A DNA stretch of 64,000 nt from Gordonia alkanivorans NBRC 16433 (GTDB taxonomy: Bacteria > Actinomycetota > Actinomycetes > Mycobacteriales > Mycobacteriaceae), in contig NZ_BACI01000002.1 in assembly GCF_000225505.1 (NCBI RefSeq), positions 62,001 through 126,000 of the forward strand, written 5' to 3'. The translations under genes and the position numbers were made by a program. Below, in pieces: positions 24,880-34,819 of the stretch; position 1 is the first letter of the stretch; each line of letters opens with the position of its first letter. The notes beneath the pieces are model-generated. The model saw only the letters and a list, made by a program, of their open reading frames with translations. It was not told the origin of the DNA and made no database searches.

Positions 24880-25996
24880 GGGGATCACCGTCGGAGACGT
24901 GGTCGACGCCGTCGAACGTGCGTATCCGCCGGCACTCGCCGAGTCCTGGGACGCCGTGGGGCTGGTGTGCGGCGACCGTGCCGAACCGGTGCGTCGGGTC
25001 CTGGCGTGCGTCGACGTGACCGACGCCGTCGTCGACGCGGCCGTCGCAGAGAAGGCGGACCTGGTGATCGCCCATCACCCGCTGCTGATGCGCGGGGTCA
25101 CGTCGGTGGCCGCCGACACCCCCAAGGGCCGCATCGTGCACCGCCTGATCCGCAACGGCATCGCGCTGCTGTCGGCCCACACCAACGCCGACAGTGCACG
25201 ACCGGGTGTCTCCGACGCACTCGCCGACCTGCTCGGCCTCGTCGACACCGTGCCCATCGAACCGAAATCCGCGGCGCCGCTCGACAAATGGGTGGTGATG
25301 GTGCCCGAGGGCAACGTCGAACAGGTCAGTGAGGCGATGTTCGCCGCCGGCGCCGGTGCGATCGGCGACTACCGCGACTGCTCGTGGACGGTCGTGGGCA
25401 CCGGCCAGTTCGAGGCACAGGAGGACGCGACGCCGACGATCGGCGAGATCGGCACCCGCACCCACGTCGACGAGGCGCGGGTGGAGATGGTCGCCGACCG
25501 GTCCATCCGTGGGTCGGTGCTCCGGGCGCTGCGCAACGCCCACCCGTACGAGGAACCGGCGTTCGACGTCTTCGAGCTCGCCGACCTCGGCAGCGGCCTG
25601 GGTCTGGGTCGGGTCGGTTCGCTGCCCGAGCCGATGACGCTGCGTGACTTCACCGCGGTCGTCGCACGCGCACTGGGTGCGCCGTCGGGAATCCGGGCGG
25701 CCGGCGATCCGGATGCACCGGTGCGCACGGTCGCGGTCTGCGGTGGGGCGGGGGATTCGCTGCTCGGGCGCGTGCGCGGGCTCGGCGTCGACGTCTATGT
25801 GACCGGCGACCTCCGACACCATCCTGCCGACGAGAGTCTGCGCGACGGTGGGCCGGCCCTCGTCGACGCCGGACACTGGGCCACCGAATTCCCCTGGTGC
25901 GCGCAGGTTGCGGAGCTGGTCCGCAAGGACTGCGACGTGCCCGTGGTGGTGTACGACACGCCGACCGACCCGTTCGGATTGCACAGCTTCGGGTGA
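24857..25996 (+). CDS. Nif3-like dinuclear metal centre hexameric protein
   Basis: A 379-residue member of the Nif3/YbgI (DUF34) family. Metal-ligand motifs are visible: VIAHHPLLMRG, HTNAD and, near the C-terminus, DAGHWATE. A central inserted domain (about 130-230) includes the NAHPYEEPAFDVFEL block typical of long family members. The biochemical role is unresolved; GTP cyclohydrolase-like chemistry has been suggested for relatives. ATG 24857 lies inside the end of the CobC-like gene, preceded by a GAGAGGAGATGAGG purine tract, so coupling is likely. Confidence 0.9.
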   Translation: MGTVSTSEGITVGDVVDAVERAYPPALAESWDAVGLVCGDRAEPVRRVLACVDVTDAVVDAAVAEKADLVIAHHPLLMRGVTSVAADTPKGRIVHRLIRNGIALLSAHTNADSARPGVSDALADLLGLVDTVPIEPKSAAPLDKWVVMVPEGNVEQVSEAMFAAGAGAIGDYRDCSWTVVGTGQFEAQEDATPTIGEIGTRTHVDEARVEMVADRSIRGSVLRALRNAHPYEEPAFDVFELADLGSGLGLGRVGSLPEPMTLRDFTAVVARALGAPSGIRAAGDPDAPVRTVAVCGGAGDSLLGRVRGLGVDVYVTGDLRHHPADESLRDGGPALVDAGHWATEFPWCAQVAELVRKDCDVPVVVYDTPTDPFGLHSFG

Positions 25997-26098
25997 CGCC
26001 CGGAGGGCCGCCTGACCAAAGGCCATCCGCCCGCCGGGACGCCGGGGCCAGCCGCGTACGGTAGGGGGACTTCAGAACTTCAGAGAGAGGAGGCCGCA

Positions 26099-26836
26099 AT
26101 GAAAGTCGACGCCGGAGTGCAGCGACTGTTGCTCGATCTCGCGGACTCCGATGCCGAGATCAACCGACTCGAGCATCGCCGCAAGAACTTGCCCGAGAAC
26201 GCCGAGATCGCCGAGCAGGAGAAGGCGATCGACGCTGCCCGTGACGATCTGGTGCGCGCGGAGATCTCCGCCGAGGACCTGGGCCGCGAATACCGCCGCA
26301 TCGAGTCCGAGGTGACCGGGATGGCCAACCGCGAGGCCAAGGACTCCAAGCAGCTCGCCGCCGGTGGGCTCGCGCCCAAGGCGCTGTCGGAGCTCCAGCA
26401 CGAACTCGCGGGACTCGGACGCCGTCGTGCGGTCTTCGAGGACGAACTGCTGACGCTCATGGAGCAGCAGGAGGCCGTCGAGGCCGAGCGCGACCGCGCC
26501 GCCGCGACGATCTCGCATCTCGAGGAGAAGGTCGCCGACGCTCGGGTTCGCCGCGATGAGTCGCTCGCGACCATCGAAGAGGACATGACGCGCGCCCGCG
26601 AGAAGCGGGACACGCTCGCCGGGGAGATCGACGCCGACCTGCTGGCCGTCTACGACAAGCAGCGCGCCAACGGCCGTATCGGCGCGGGACTCCTGCGAGC
26701 ACGACGCTGCGGTGCCTGCCGGATGGAGCTCGACCGGGGCACGATCGCGTCGATCAGCGCGGCGCTGTCCGACGAGGTCATCCGCTGCGAGGAATGCGGC
26801 GCGATCCTCGTGCGGACCGCCGAATCGGGGATCTGA
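26099..26836 (+). CDS. Coiled-coil protein with C4 zinc ribbon
   Basis: A 245-residue protein: a long charged coiled coil (residues about 10-190, rich in Glu/Arg/Ala heptads) and a C-terminal zinc ribbon with C-G-A-C and C-E-E-C pairs. It belongs to the zf-RING_7 / DUF164 family and is a conserved neighbour of Nif3-like genes in actinobacteria. The role is unknown; nucleic-acid binding is a reasonable guess. The ATG has GAGGAGG 6 nt upstream. It is followed after 5 bp by the histidine phosphatase. Confidence 0.88.
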   Translation: MKVDAGVQRLLLDLADSDAEINRLEHRRKNLPENAEIAEQEKAIDAARDDLVRAEISAEDLGREYRRIESEVTGMANREAKDSKQLAAGGLAPKALSELQHELAGLGRRRAVFEDELLTLMEQQEAVEAERDRAAATISHLEEKVADARVRRDESLATIEEDMTRAREKRDTLAGEIDADLLAVYDKQRANGRIGAGLLRARRCGACRMELDRGTIASISAALSDEVIRCEECGAILVRTAESGI

Positions 26837-26841
26837 CAACT

Positions 26842-27492
26842 GTGGGCGAGAAGTCGCCGTCCTGGCAGGGGCAGCGGAGTTCGCCGACCCGGTTCATCCT
26901 GCTGCGCCACGGCCAGACGGCGTTGTCGGTGGATCGTCGGTACTCCGGACGCGGTAACCCCGAGCTGACCGCGGAAGGTCTGCGCCAGGCCCGCGCGGCA
27001 GCCCAGCGGGTCGTCCGCGAGAAGCACATCTCCGCGATCGTGACCTCGCCGCTGAGCCGCGCCCGCGCCACCGCCGACGAGGTCGCCGCGGTGACCGGCG
27101 TCGACGTCGTCGAACATCCCGGACTCATCGAGAACGACTTCGGCGAGTGGGAGGGCCTGACGTTCGTCGAAGCGTCGGAACGGCATCCGGAGATCCACCG
27201 GGAATGGCTGTCGGACATCACCGTGCCCGCACCCGGTGGCGAGAGCTTCGCGCAGGTCGCCGAGCGGGTCGCGGAGACGAAAGACGATCTGCTGCAGCAG
27301 TATCCGGGGCAGACGGTCGTGCTCGTCTCGCACGTCACCCCGATCAAGCTGATGCTGCGTGAAGCGCTGGGCGTCGGGCCGGAGCTGTTGTTCCGCCTCC
27401 ACCTCGACCTGGCATCGGTCTCGATCGCCGAGTTCTTTCCCGACGGTGGTTCCGTCGTGCGGCTGGTCAACGACGCCGCGCACTGGCACTGA
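26842..27492 (+). CDS. Histidine phosphatase (phosphoglycerate mutase-like), Rv2228c C-terminal half-like
   Basis: A 216-residue protein with the RHG catalytic motif (FILLRHGQTALS), the downstream VTSPLSRARATA Arg, the Glu in ENDFGEWEGLTF and the second His in LVSHVTPIK. M. tuberculosis Rv2228c fuses an N-terminal RNase H to this same phosphatase domain. Here the gene consists of the phosphatase only, because the preceding sequence is the zinc-ribbon gene, ending at 26836. The GTG at 26842 starts six bases after that stop and has no clear ribosome site, which suggests coupled re-initiation. The substrate could be alpha-ribazole phosphate (CobC-type) or phosphoglycerate-like. Confidence 0.85.
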   Translation: MGEKSPSWQGQRSSPTRFILLRHGQTALSVDRRYSGRGNPELTAEGLRQARAAAQRVVREKHISAIVTSPLSRARATADEVAAVTGVDVVEHPGLIENDFGEWEGLTFVEASERHPEIHREWLSDITVPAPGGESFAQVAERVAETKDDLLQQYPGQTVVLVSHVTPIKLMLREALGVGPELLFRLHLDLASVSIAEFFPDGGSVVRLVNDAAHWH

Positions 27493-27537
27493 CGGCCCTT
27501 GACGCCGTGGGATGATCGGCGGTCGCACGGCCTGCCG

Positions 27538-27543
27538 TACCCT
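27538..27543 (+). promoter_or_regulatory. -10 element (TACCCT) of rnpB
   Basis: TACCCT lies 12 nt before the first paired base of the RNase P RNA, consistent with a transcription start near 27550. Confidence 0.45.
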
Positions 27544-27555
27544 GGGTTCCGCGAA

Positions 27556-27967
<412 letters not shown>

Positions 27968-28014
27968 TTCGCCTCCGGGTATCGCGCTCCCGGATAGGTC
28001 GCGTTCACGCGCGC

Positions 28015-28020
28015 TAGGGT
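28015..28020 (+). promoter_or_regulatory. -10 element (TAGGGT), leaderless-type
   Basis: TAGGGT ends 7 nt before the GTG at 28028 of the RNB-domain gene. Confidence 0.45.
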
Positions 28021-28027
28021 TCGAGAC

Positions 28028-29446
28028 GTGACGCGCTTCCTCTTCGCCCCTGACATCGACTTCGCCGGTATCCGCGATCAGCTCGGGGTGGACGAGTCCT
28101 ACGGCGACGACGCGCTCGCCGAGGCGCGCGACTCCGTCGACCGCTTCGCGGATGCGCGCGAGGACCACACCGGCGTCCCGTTCGTCACCATCGACCCGCC
28201 GACGTCGCGCGATCTCGACCAGGCCGTCCATCTCGCCGCCGACGGTGACGGGTTCATCGTCGACTACGCCATCGCCGACGTCGCGGCCCTGGTGATCCCC
28301 GAAGGCGCACTCGATCAGGAGAGCCGACGCCGCGGGTCCACCGTGTACTTCCCGGACGGCTCGGTACCGCTGCATCCGCGCGAACTGTCGGAGGGCAGCG
28401 GATCACTTCTGCCCGAACAAGTTCGGCCCTGCGTGCTCTGGACGATCCGGGTCTCGGGGGACGGGACGGTCGCCGATGTCCAGGTGCGGCGCTCGCGGAT
28501 TCGGTCCGTCGCCCGCTTCGACTACGCGGGGGTCAGCGCCGACGCCGCGGCCGGCCGACTGCATCCGTCGATCGCGGCGTTGCCGGCGTTCGGTGAGCTG
28601 CGGCAGAGCGTCGCGATGGATCGCGGGGCCGTCGAACTCGATCTGCCGGACCAGCAGGTGTCCCGCACCGAGGCGGGCTGGCGGCTGGACCTCGAACCCC
28701 ATACCCCGGCCGACATGTGGAACTCCCAGCTCTCGCTGCTCGCCGGGATGTGCGCGGGCACGATCATGGCCGAGGCGGGCATCGGACTGCTGCGGACGCT
28801 GCCGCCCGCCGATCCCGAAGCGGTCGAGGATCTGTGCGCCGCCGCGAAAGCGCTCGGCGTCGAATGGCCGGACGGCTTGGCGGTGGGTCGATTCCTGGCG
28901 GGCCTGCCCGGCGACCGGCCGAGCACGCTCGCCATCCAGTCGGCCGCGAGCGGTCTGATGCGGGGCGCCAACTATCTCGCGCTCGACGGTTCCGACGAGG
29001 CGCGTGCCATCCCGGATGACAAGAAGCAGCACGCCGCCATCGCCGGTCTCTACGCCCACGTCACCGCGCCGCTGCGCCGCCTCGGCGACCGGTTCGCGAC
29101 CGAGGTGTGCCTCGCGGTCACCGCGGGCCGGGAGGTACCCGACTGGGTGATGCGCGCCCTGCCGACCCTGCCCAAGATCCTGCGCTCCGCCGACACCCTC
29201 GGCGCGACCGCCGACCGGGCCGGCATCGATCTCGCCGAGGCCGTCATCCTCGCCGACCGCGTCGGCGAACGCTTTGACGCAGTGGTGATGTCGGCGGCCA
29301 CCGAACGCAAACCCGCCCAGGTGTTCATCGCCGACCCGCCGGTCGTCGCGGGGTGCGAGGGCGACCTGCGTCCGGGGACCCGGCTCGAGGTCGAACTGGC
29401 GGCCGCGGACGAGGTGACGCGGACGGTCGGGTTCCGGCCGGTGTAG
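28028..29446 (+). CDS. RNB-domain exoribonuclease (RNase II/R family)
   Basis: A 472-residue 3'-5' exoribonuclease. The catalytic acidic cluster is TIDPPTSRDLDQAVH, with the metal-binding Asp residues. Further RNB landmarks are AHVTAPLRRLGDRF, RGSTVYFPDGSVPLHP and MWNSQLSLLAGMCAG. It is short compared with RNase R: neither cold-shock nor S1 RNA-binding domains are visible, which is usual for this actinobacterial subgroup. The GTG start is leaderless-like. It lies 60 bp after rnpB, on the same strand. Confidence 0.9.
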   Translation: MTRFLFAPDIDFAGIRDQLGVDESYGDDALAEARDSVDRFADAREDHTGVPFVTIDPPTSRDLDQAVHLAADGDGFIVDYAIADVAALVIPEGALDQESRRRGSTVYFPDGSVPLHPRELSEGSGSLLPEQVRPCVLWTIRVSGDGTVADVQVRRSRIRSVARFDYAGVSADAAAGRLHPSIAALPAFGELRQSVAMDRGAVELDLPDQQVSRTEAGWRLDLEPHTPADMWNSQLSLLAGMCAGTIMAEAGIGLLRTLPPADPEAVEDLCAAAKALGVEWPDGLAVGRFLAGLPGDRPSTLAIQSAASGLMRGANYLALDGSDEARAIPDDKKQHAAIAGLYAHVTAPLRRLGDRFATEVCLAVTAGREVPDWVMRALPTLPKILRSADTLGATADRAGIDLAEAVILADRVGERFDAVVMSAATERKPAQVFIADPPVVAGCEGDLRPGTRLEVELAAADEVTRTVGFRPV

Positions 29447-29453
29447 GCGCACT

Positions 29454-29558
29454 TCCCGCGGGAGCGTTTACCGCGCGCGTGACCGTTTCCCTCCCGCGGG
29501 TGCTAGCCAATAAGCGGGAAGTAACCAGTCCCGCGGGAGAAAAATGCTTGCGCGGGAG
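29454..29558. repeat. Cluster of CCCGCGGGA palindromes
   Basis: TCCCGCGGGA occurs at 29454-29463 and 29529-29538, TCCCGCGGGT at 29492-29501, and half copies GCGGGAA at 29514-29520 and GCGGGAG at 29552-29558. All lie between the RNB gene and the CYTH/CHAD gene, which are convergent. Whether these are operators, terminator-like stems or a repeat family is unclear. Confidence 0.6.
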
Positions 29559-29628
29559 GTGATCTCACCAGGCCATCGTGGCTCGTCGCTTGCGCTCCTC
29601 GCACCTCAGGCAGCGGGGGCGGGGCGGG

Positions 29629-31122
29629 TCAGAGGTCCTTGGCGGCCTTGCGGTACTCGGCGACGGCGCGGTAGGCATCGGCTTCGAGGCGGGCGTCGAG
29701 CCGACCGACGATGAACATGTCGGCGGCACCGAGCTTCCCGTCGGCGACGATGGTCGCGAGGTGGTCGCGGTTGATGCGGATGTCGTTGAAGTCGCCGAGG
29801 GCGGACTGGATCTTCTTGGCGACCGCGCCGACCTCGCGGTACTTCTTCTTGTTGAGCGGCTCCGTCGCATCGATGCTGTAGCGCAACCGCTTTGCGCGTT
29901 TGCGGATCTTGTGCAGTTGCTCCTGCCACTCGGCCGAGCCCTCGGTGAGGTCGGCGAGATCGGCCTGTGCCTTGCGGATGTGCTTGCGGCTCTTGGCGAC
30001 CGCCTTGTCGACGACGACGGTCGCGGGGAGTTCGGCGTCGGGTCCGGGCGGGGGAGAGGCGATGAGGGCGTCGACGGAGTCGAGGAGGGCGAAGTAGCGC
30101 TTCGACGACATCGCGGCGTGCGCGGCGCGGATCGCCCGATCATGGGTCTGGGTCTCGGCGCCGGCGAGCGCGGCGAGCAGTTCCGCGGAGGCGTTCTCGC
30201 CGCGGAGCAGGGACTTGTCGAGTTCGAGCTGCACCTCGGAATCCCGTGCGTCACCGAGAATCCGGGCGAGGAGCTTGAGTTCGGCGCCGACGTGGGCGGT
30301 GCGCTCGGCGTCGAGCACCGTGGGGTAGCCGGACAGCACGCTGCGGAGTCGGCGGCAGGACACCCGCATCTGATGCACCGCGTCGTCGGCGTCCTCCCGC
30401 ACGAGCGGGTCGTAGGCGATCAGGCTGTTGCGGTGCAGGGCGATGTCGGTGATGACGAGCTCGAGCGCGGTGGGGCGCTTCGACAGTCGGGGTTTGTGGA
30501 CGGTCGGCGTCGAACCGATGGCACGAGCCAACTTCGAAGCACTCGACGCCGGTCGGGCGCCCCCGGCGCGCAGGACCTTGTCGGCGGCCTTGAGCAGCTT
30601 GGTGGTGCCGCCGGAGAGGAGTTCGAACTCCCACTCCGCCCACTGCTGGGAATGCCCGCCCGGCAGCAACGACTGCGCGGTCACCAGGTCCTCGGCGAGT
30701 TCGGCGAGCGGCTCGTCGTCGACGCCGAGCAGGCGCGTCACCGTGCGCGTGGTGGAGATGACGGCGACGGGGGTGAGCCTGCGGCAGCGGGTCAGTGCGA
30801 GGACCGGCGTCACCAGGGCCTCGGGGACGTCACCGTCGGCGGGCGCCTCGTCGAAGCCGATCTGGAGTTCGCGACGCGCGCCGGGGATGTCGGTGGGGCG
30901 CTTGAGATGCCAGCCCTGATCGGTGCCGCCGGTGCGGCGTCGCATGGTGATCCTGTTGCCGGCGAGATCGAGGTTCTCGGTGTCGAAATAGGTGGCGTCG
31001 AGCGAGAACGTCTCGGGTTCGGTCGCGGACACGACTCCGGGGAGCGCCCGCAGGTCCGGGGCCATGTGGCCGGGGTCCACGTCGAACTTGAGTTCCACCT
31101 CGACCTGCTCGGATGCGGCCAC
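29629..31122 (-). CDS. CYTH and CHAD domain-containing protein
   Basis: A 497-residue protein. Residues 1-200 are a CYTH (triphosphate tunnel) domain beginning with the signature E-V-E-L-K-F, with Arg/Lys tunnel residues (RMRRR-like ITMRRRTGG). Residues 215-495 form a CHAD helical domain with its conserved basic motifs VHQMRVSCRRLRSVL and IRKRAKRLRYSID. CHAD domains bind polyphosphate, so a role in polyphosphate metabolism or granules is inferred. The GTG at 31122 is preceded by AGGAGG with a 5-nt spacer. It follows the pip remnant by 69 bp on the same strand. Confidence 0.9.
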   Translation of the reverse strand: MAASEQVEVELKFDVDPGHMAPDLRALPGVVSATEPETFSLDATYFDTENLDLAGNRITMRRRTGGTDQGWHLKRPTDIPGARRELQIGFDEAPADGDVPEALVTPVLALTRCRRLTPVAVISTTRTVTRLLGVDDEPLAELAEDLVTAQSLLPGGHSQQWAEWEFELLSGGTTKLLKAADKVLRAGGARPASSASKLARAIGSTPTVHKPRLSKRPTALELVITDIALHRNSLIAYDPLVREDADDAVHQMRVSCRRLRSVLSGYPTVLDAERTAHVGAELKLLARILGDARDSEVQLELDKSLLRGENASAELLAALAGAETQTHDRAIRAAHAAMSSKRYFALLDSVDALIASPPPGPDAELPATVVVDKAVAKSRKHIRKAQADLADLTEGSAEWQEQLHKIRKRAKRLRYSIDATEPLNKKKYREVGAVAKKIQSALGDFNDIRINRDHLATIVADGKLGAADMFIVGRLDARLEADAYRAVAEYRKAAKDL

Positions 31123-31191
31123 CTGATCCTCCTGACGCCGACGACACGGTGCAGCTGACTCGAGTCTAGTGACCCCGGGTCCGGCGACGCC

Positions 31192-32156
<965 letters not shown>

Positions 32157-32184
32157 GGTCACCGAGCCTAGGCGCAACCGGGAT

Positions 32185-32227
32185 TCCGTAGAAGTTGTGG
32201 GGATATGGCGTCCACAACTTCTACGGA
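32185..32227. terminator. 16-bp hairpin terminator downstream of panB
   Basis: TCCGTAGAAGTTGTGG (32185-32200) and CCACAACTTCTACGGA (32212-32227) are perfect complements with an 11-nt loop. The hairpin begins 8 bp from the panB stop and separates panB from pip. Confidence 0.65.
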
Positions 32228-32234
32228 TCGTCGG

Positions 32235-33083
32235 TCAGTAGCTGTGCTCGGGGCCGGGGAAGACGCCGCGACGGACCTCGTCGGCGTACTGCTCGGCGGC
32301 CGAACGCAATTCGGAGCCCACGTCGGCGAACCGCTTGACGAACTTCGCCGTCTTGCCGTGGGTGAGGCCGGCCATGTCCTGCCAGACGAGCACCTGGGCG
32401 TCGGTCTCGTTGCCGGCACCGATGCCGACGGTCGGGATCGTCAGCTTGCGGGTGATCTGACCGGCCAGCTCGGCGGGGACCATCTCCATGACGACGGAGA
32501 AGGCGCCGGCCTCCTGGACTGCGATGGCGTCGGCGATGAGCTGGTCGGCGCCGTCTCCACGACCCTGGACGCGGAAGCCGCCGAGGCCGTTGACGCTCTG
32601 CGGGGTGAACCCGATGTGCGCCATGACGGGGATACCGGCGGCGGTGAGAGCCGCGATCTGCGGGGCGACGCGCTCGCCACCCTCGAGCTTGACCGCGTGC
32701 GCGCCGGTCTCCTTGAAGATCCGGATGGCGTTCTCGAGGGCGTGCTGCGGCCCGATCTCGTAGCTGCCGAAGGGCATGTCGGCGACGACGAGGGCGTGCG
32801 GGGCGCCGCGCACGACGGCGCGGATCAGCGGGATCATCTCGTCGACGCTCACCGGGATGGTGGTGTCGTAGCCGAGGACGACGTTGGCCGCCGAGTCACC
32901 GACGAGCAGCACCGGGATTCCGGCGGCGTCGAAGATGCATGCGGTCGAGTAGTCGTAGGCGGTGAGCATCGACCACCTCTCGCCCTCGGACTTCATCTGG
33001 GCGAGGTGATGGACGCGGGTCACACGGCGCTTGGGAGCGTCGGTGGTGGAGGTGGATGCACCATAGACCGAGGATTCGGACAT
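32235..33083 (-). CDS. panB: 3-methyl-2-oxobutanoate hydroxymethyltransferase PanB
   Basis: A 282-residue TIM-barrel enzyme of pantothenate synthesis. It adds a hydroxymethyl group from methylenetetrahydrofolate to ketoisovalerate, giving ketopantoate. Conserved blocks: [27 protein letters not shown] (metal-binding Asp), [31 protein letters not shown] and [23 protein letters not shown] 33083 follows AAAGAGA by 6 nt; the frame is open to 33164 without conservation. Divergent from glnA2 across a 327-bp gap. Confidence 0.95.
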   Translation of the reverse strand: MSESSVYGASTSTTDAPKRRVTRVHHLAQMKSEGERWSMLTAYDYSTACIFDAAGIPVLLVGDSAANVVLGYDTTIPVSVDEMIPLIRAVVRGAPHALVVADMPFGSYEIGPQHALENAIRIFKETGAHAVKLEGGERVAPQIAALTAAGIPVMAHIGFTPQSVNGLGGFRVQGRGDGADQLIADAIAVQEAGAFSVVMEMVPAELAGQITRKLTIPTVGIGAGNETDAQVLVWQDMAGLTHGKTAKFVKRFADVGSELRSAAEQYADEVRRGVFPGPEHSY

Positions 33084-33370
33084 CGTTGTCTCTTTTCTGC
33101 CTCGAGTCCCGGCTGGCCCGGAGGGGCGCGGCGGGTACCCGGGTTGAACACGGACAAGCGCCATTGTGTCACCGCAGATATGTGATGTAACCGTCGCAGG
33201 ATATGCAATTGATCACATCGAACGGGAGGTGGAGTCGGCCCGATGTGCGGAGGTTGTCGCGGTTCGGAAGCATCCTGGCTGTTCGGAGGCATCCCATCCC
33301 GGCTGGCTTGCGTCTCATATGATGGGATGGCCTCGGCAAACGCGCAGGACAGCGAGTTGGTGTTATGCGT

Positions 33371-33386
33371 GTAACACGGATTTAAC
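33371..33386 (+). promoter_or_regulatory. Candidate GlnR box upstream of glnA2
   Basis: GTAAC-ACGGAT-TTAAC has the 5-6-5 layout of the actinobacterial GlnR consensus (GTnAC-n6-GAAAC), with the second half degenerate. It covers the expected -35 position of the TAATGT promoter at 33397. It shares GTAACACGG with the box ahead of glnA1. The rest of the 327-bp panB-glnA2 gap contains no gene I can support. Confidence 0.4.
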
Positions 33387-33396
33387 AGCCGACTTC

Positions 33397-33402
33397 TAAT
33401 GT
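33397..33402 (+). promoter_or_regulatory. -10 element (TAATGT) of glnA2, leaderless-type
   Basis: TAATGT ends 8 nt before the ATG at 33411. It overlaps the alternative upstream ATG at 33399, which therefore would not be in the message. Confidence 0.45.
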
Positions 33403-33410
33403 CGGCGACC

Positions 33411-34751
33411 ATGGATCGCCAAAAGGAATTCGTGCTGCGGACCCTCGAAGAGCGCGACATCCGTTTCGTCCGACTGTGGTTCACCGACGTACTCGGTTAT
33501 CTGAAGTCCGTGGCGATCGCGCCGGCCGAACTCGAGGGTGCCTTCTCCGAGGGCATCGGCTTCGACGGCTCGGCCATCGAGGGCTTCTCCCGTGTGTCGG
33601 AGGCCGACACGGTCGCCAAGCCCGATCCGTCGACCTTCCAGATCCTGCCGTGGACCACCTCGGCCGGCCGCCACCACTCGGCCCGCATGTTCTGCGACAT
33701 CGCGATGCCCGACGGCACCCCGAGCTGGGCCGACTCGCGCCACGTACTGCGTCGCCAGCTGAACAAGGCAGCCGACCTCGGCTTCAGCTGCTACGTGCAC
33801 CCCGAGATCGAGTTCTTCCTCCTCAAGGACGCACCGCTCGACGGTTCGGTGCCGACCCCGGCCGACTCCGGCGGCTACTTCGACCAGGCCGTCCACGACG
33901 CCGCACCCAACTTCCGCCGCCACGCCATCGAGGCCCTCGAGTCGATGGGCATCTCGGTCGAGTTCTCCCACCACGAGGGCGCCCCGGGCCAGCAGGAGAT
34001 CGACCTCCGCTACGCCGACGCGCTGTCGATGGCCGACAACGTGATGACCTTCCGCTACCTCATCAAGGAGGTGGCCATCAACGAGGGCGTGTGGGCCACC
34101 TTCATGCCGAAGCCGTTCAGCGAGCATCCCGGTTCGGCGATGCACACGCACATGAGCCTGTTCGAGGGCGACATCAACGCGTTCCACAATCCCGACGACC
34201 CGATGCAGTTGTCGGCCACCGGTAAGAAGTTCATCGCCGGCATCCTGCACCACGCGTCGGAGATCAGTGCCGTCACCAACCAGTGGGTCAACAGCTACAA
34301 GCGCCTCATCCACGGTGGCGAGGCCCCGACCGCCGCGACCTGGGGCGGTGCCAACCGGTCCGCGCTCATCCGCCTGCCGCTGTACACCCCCAACAAGGCG
34401 TCGTCGCGACGCATCGAGGTGCGCAGCCCGGACTCGGCCTGCAACCCGTACCTGACCTTCGCGGTCCTGCTGGCCGCCGGCCTGAAGGGCATCGAGGAGG
34501 GTTACGAACTCCCCGACGAGGCAGAGGACGACGTCTGGGCCCTCACGCCCGCCGAGCGTCGGGCCATGGGATATCAGGAATTGCCCGGCAGCCTGGCCGA
34601 AGCACTCACCAAGATGGAGAACTCGGAGCTGGTCGCCGAAGCTCTCGGCGAGCACGTGTTCGACTACTTCCTGCGCAACAAGTGGGCCGAGTGGACGGGG
34701 TATCGCAGCATGGTGACCCCGTACGAGCTGAAGAACTACCTGCCGCTGTAG
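33411..34751 (+). CDS. glnA2: Type I glutamine synthetase GlnA2
   Basis: A 446-residue glutamine synthetase beginning MDRQKEFVLRTLEERDIRF, as in the M. tuberculosis GlnA2. Active-site blocks are present: GFDGSAIEGF, HPEIEFFL (metal Glu), HHEGAPGQQEIDLRY, GSAMHTHMSLF, NRSALIRLP and SRRIEVRSPDSACNPYL. At the position of the adenylylation tyrosine the sequence reads DDVWALTPAER, with Trp, so GlnE should not modify it. An in-frame ATG at 33399 is possible but lies in the -10 element. A small GGGCCG/CGGCCC hairpin at 34753 follows, then glnE 68 bp downstream. Confidence 0.93.
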   Translation: MDRQKEFVLRTLEERDIRFVRLWFTDVLGYLKSVAIAPAELEGAFSEGIGFDGSAIEGFSRVSEADTVAKPDPSTFQILPWTTSAGRHHSARMFCDIAMPDGTPSWADSRHVLRRQLNKAADLGFSCYVHPEIEFFLLKDAPLDGSVPTPADSGGYFDQAVHDAAPNFRRHAIEALESMGISVEFSHHEGAPGQQEIDLRYADALSMADNVMTFRYLIKEVAINEGVWATFMPKPFSEHPGSAMHTHMSLFEGDINAFHNPDDPMQLSATGKKFIAGILHHASEISAVTNQWVNSYKRLIHGGEAPTAATWGGANRSALIRLPLYTPNKASSRRIEVRSPDSACNPYLTFAVLLAAGLKGIEEGYELPDEAEDDVWALTPAERRAMGYQELPGSLAEALTKMENSELVAEALGEHVFDYFLRNKWAEWTGYRSMVTPYELKNYLPL

Positions 34752-34752
34752 G

Positions 34753-34768
34753 GGGCCGATGGCGGCCC
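34753..34768 (+). terminator. Small hairpin between glnA2 and glnE
   Basis: GGGCCG-ATGG-CGGCCC followed by GTTT. Only a 6-bp stem, so termination would be partial at best; glnE has its own promoter-like element just after it. Confidence 0.3.
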
Positions 34769-34807
34769 GTTTCGGGACCGCGATGACGTGTTCGGTGGTG
34801 TGACCGC

Positions 34808-34813
34808 TATTTT
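34808..34813 (+). promoter_or_regulatory. -10 element (TATTTT) of glnE, leaderless-type
   Basis: TATTTT, unusually AT-rich for this genome, ends 6 nt before the GTG at 34820. Confidence 0.45.
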
Positions 34814-34819
34814 TGTGGT

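Noticed and set aside
33166..33399. A 77-codon plus-strand frame in the panB-glnA2 gap.
   Set aside because: No promoter spacing, no ribosome site, no recognisable protein features, and it ends at the glnA2 promoter.
33399..33410. Upstream ATG for glnA2.
   Set aside because: It overlaps the TAATGT promoter hexamer and adds residues absent from homologues.
34753..34768. Strong terminator separating glnA2 and glnE.
   Set aside because: The stem is only 6 bp; I list it at low confidence and do not infer full separation.
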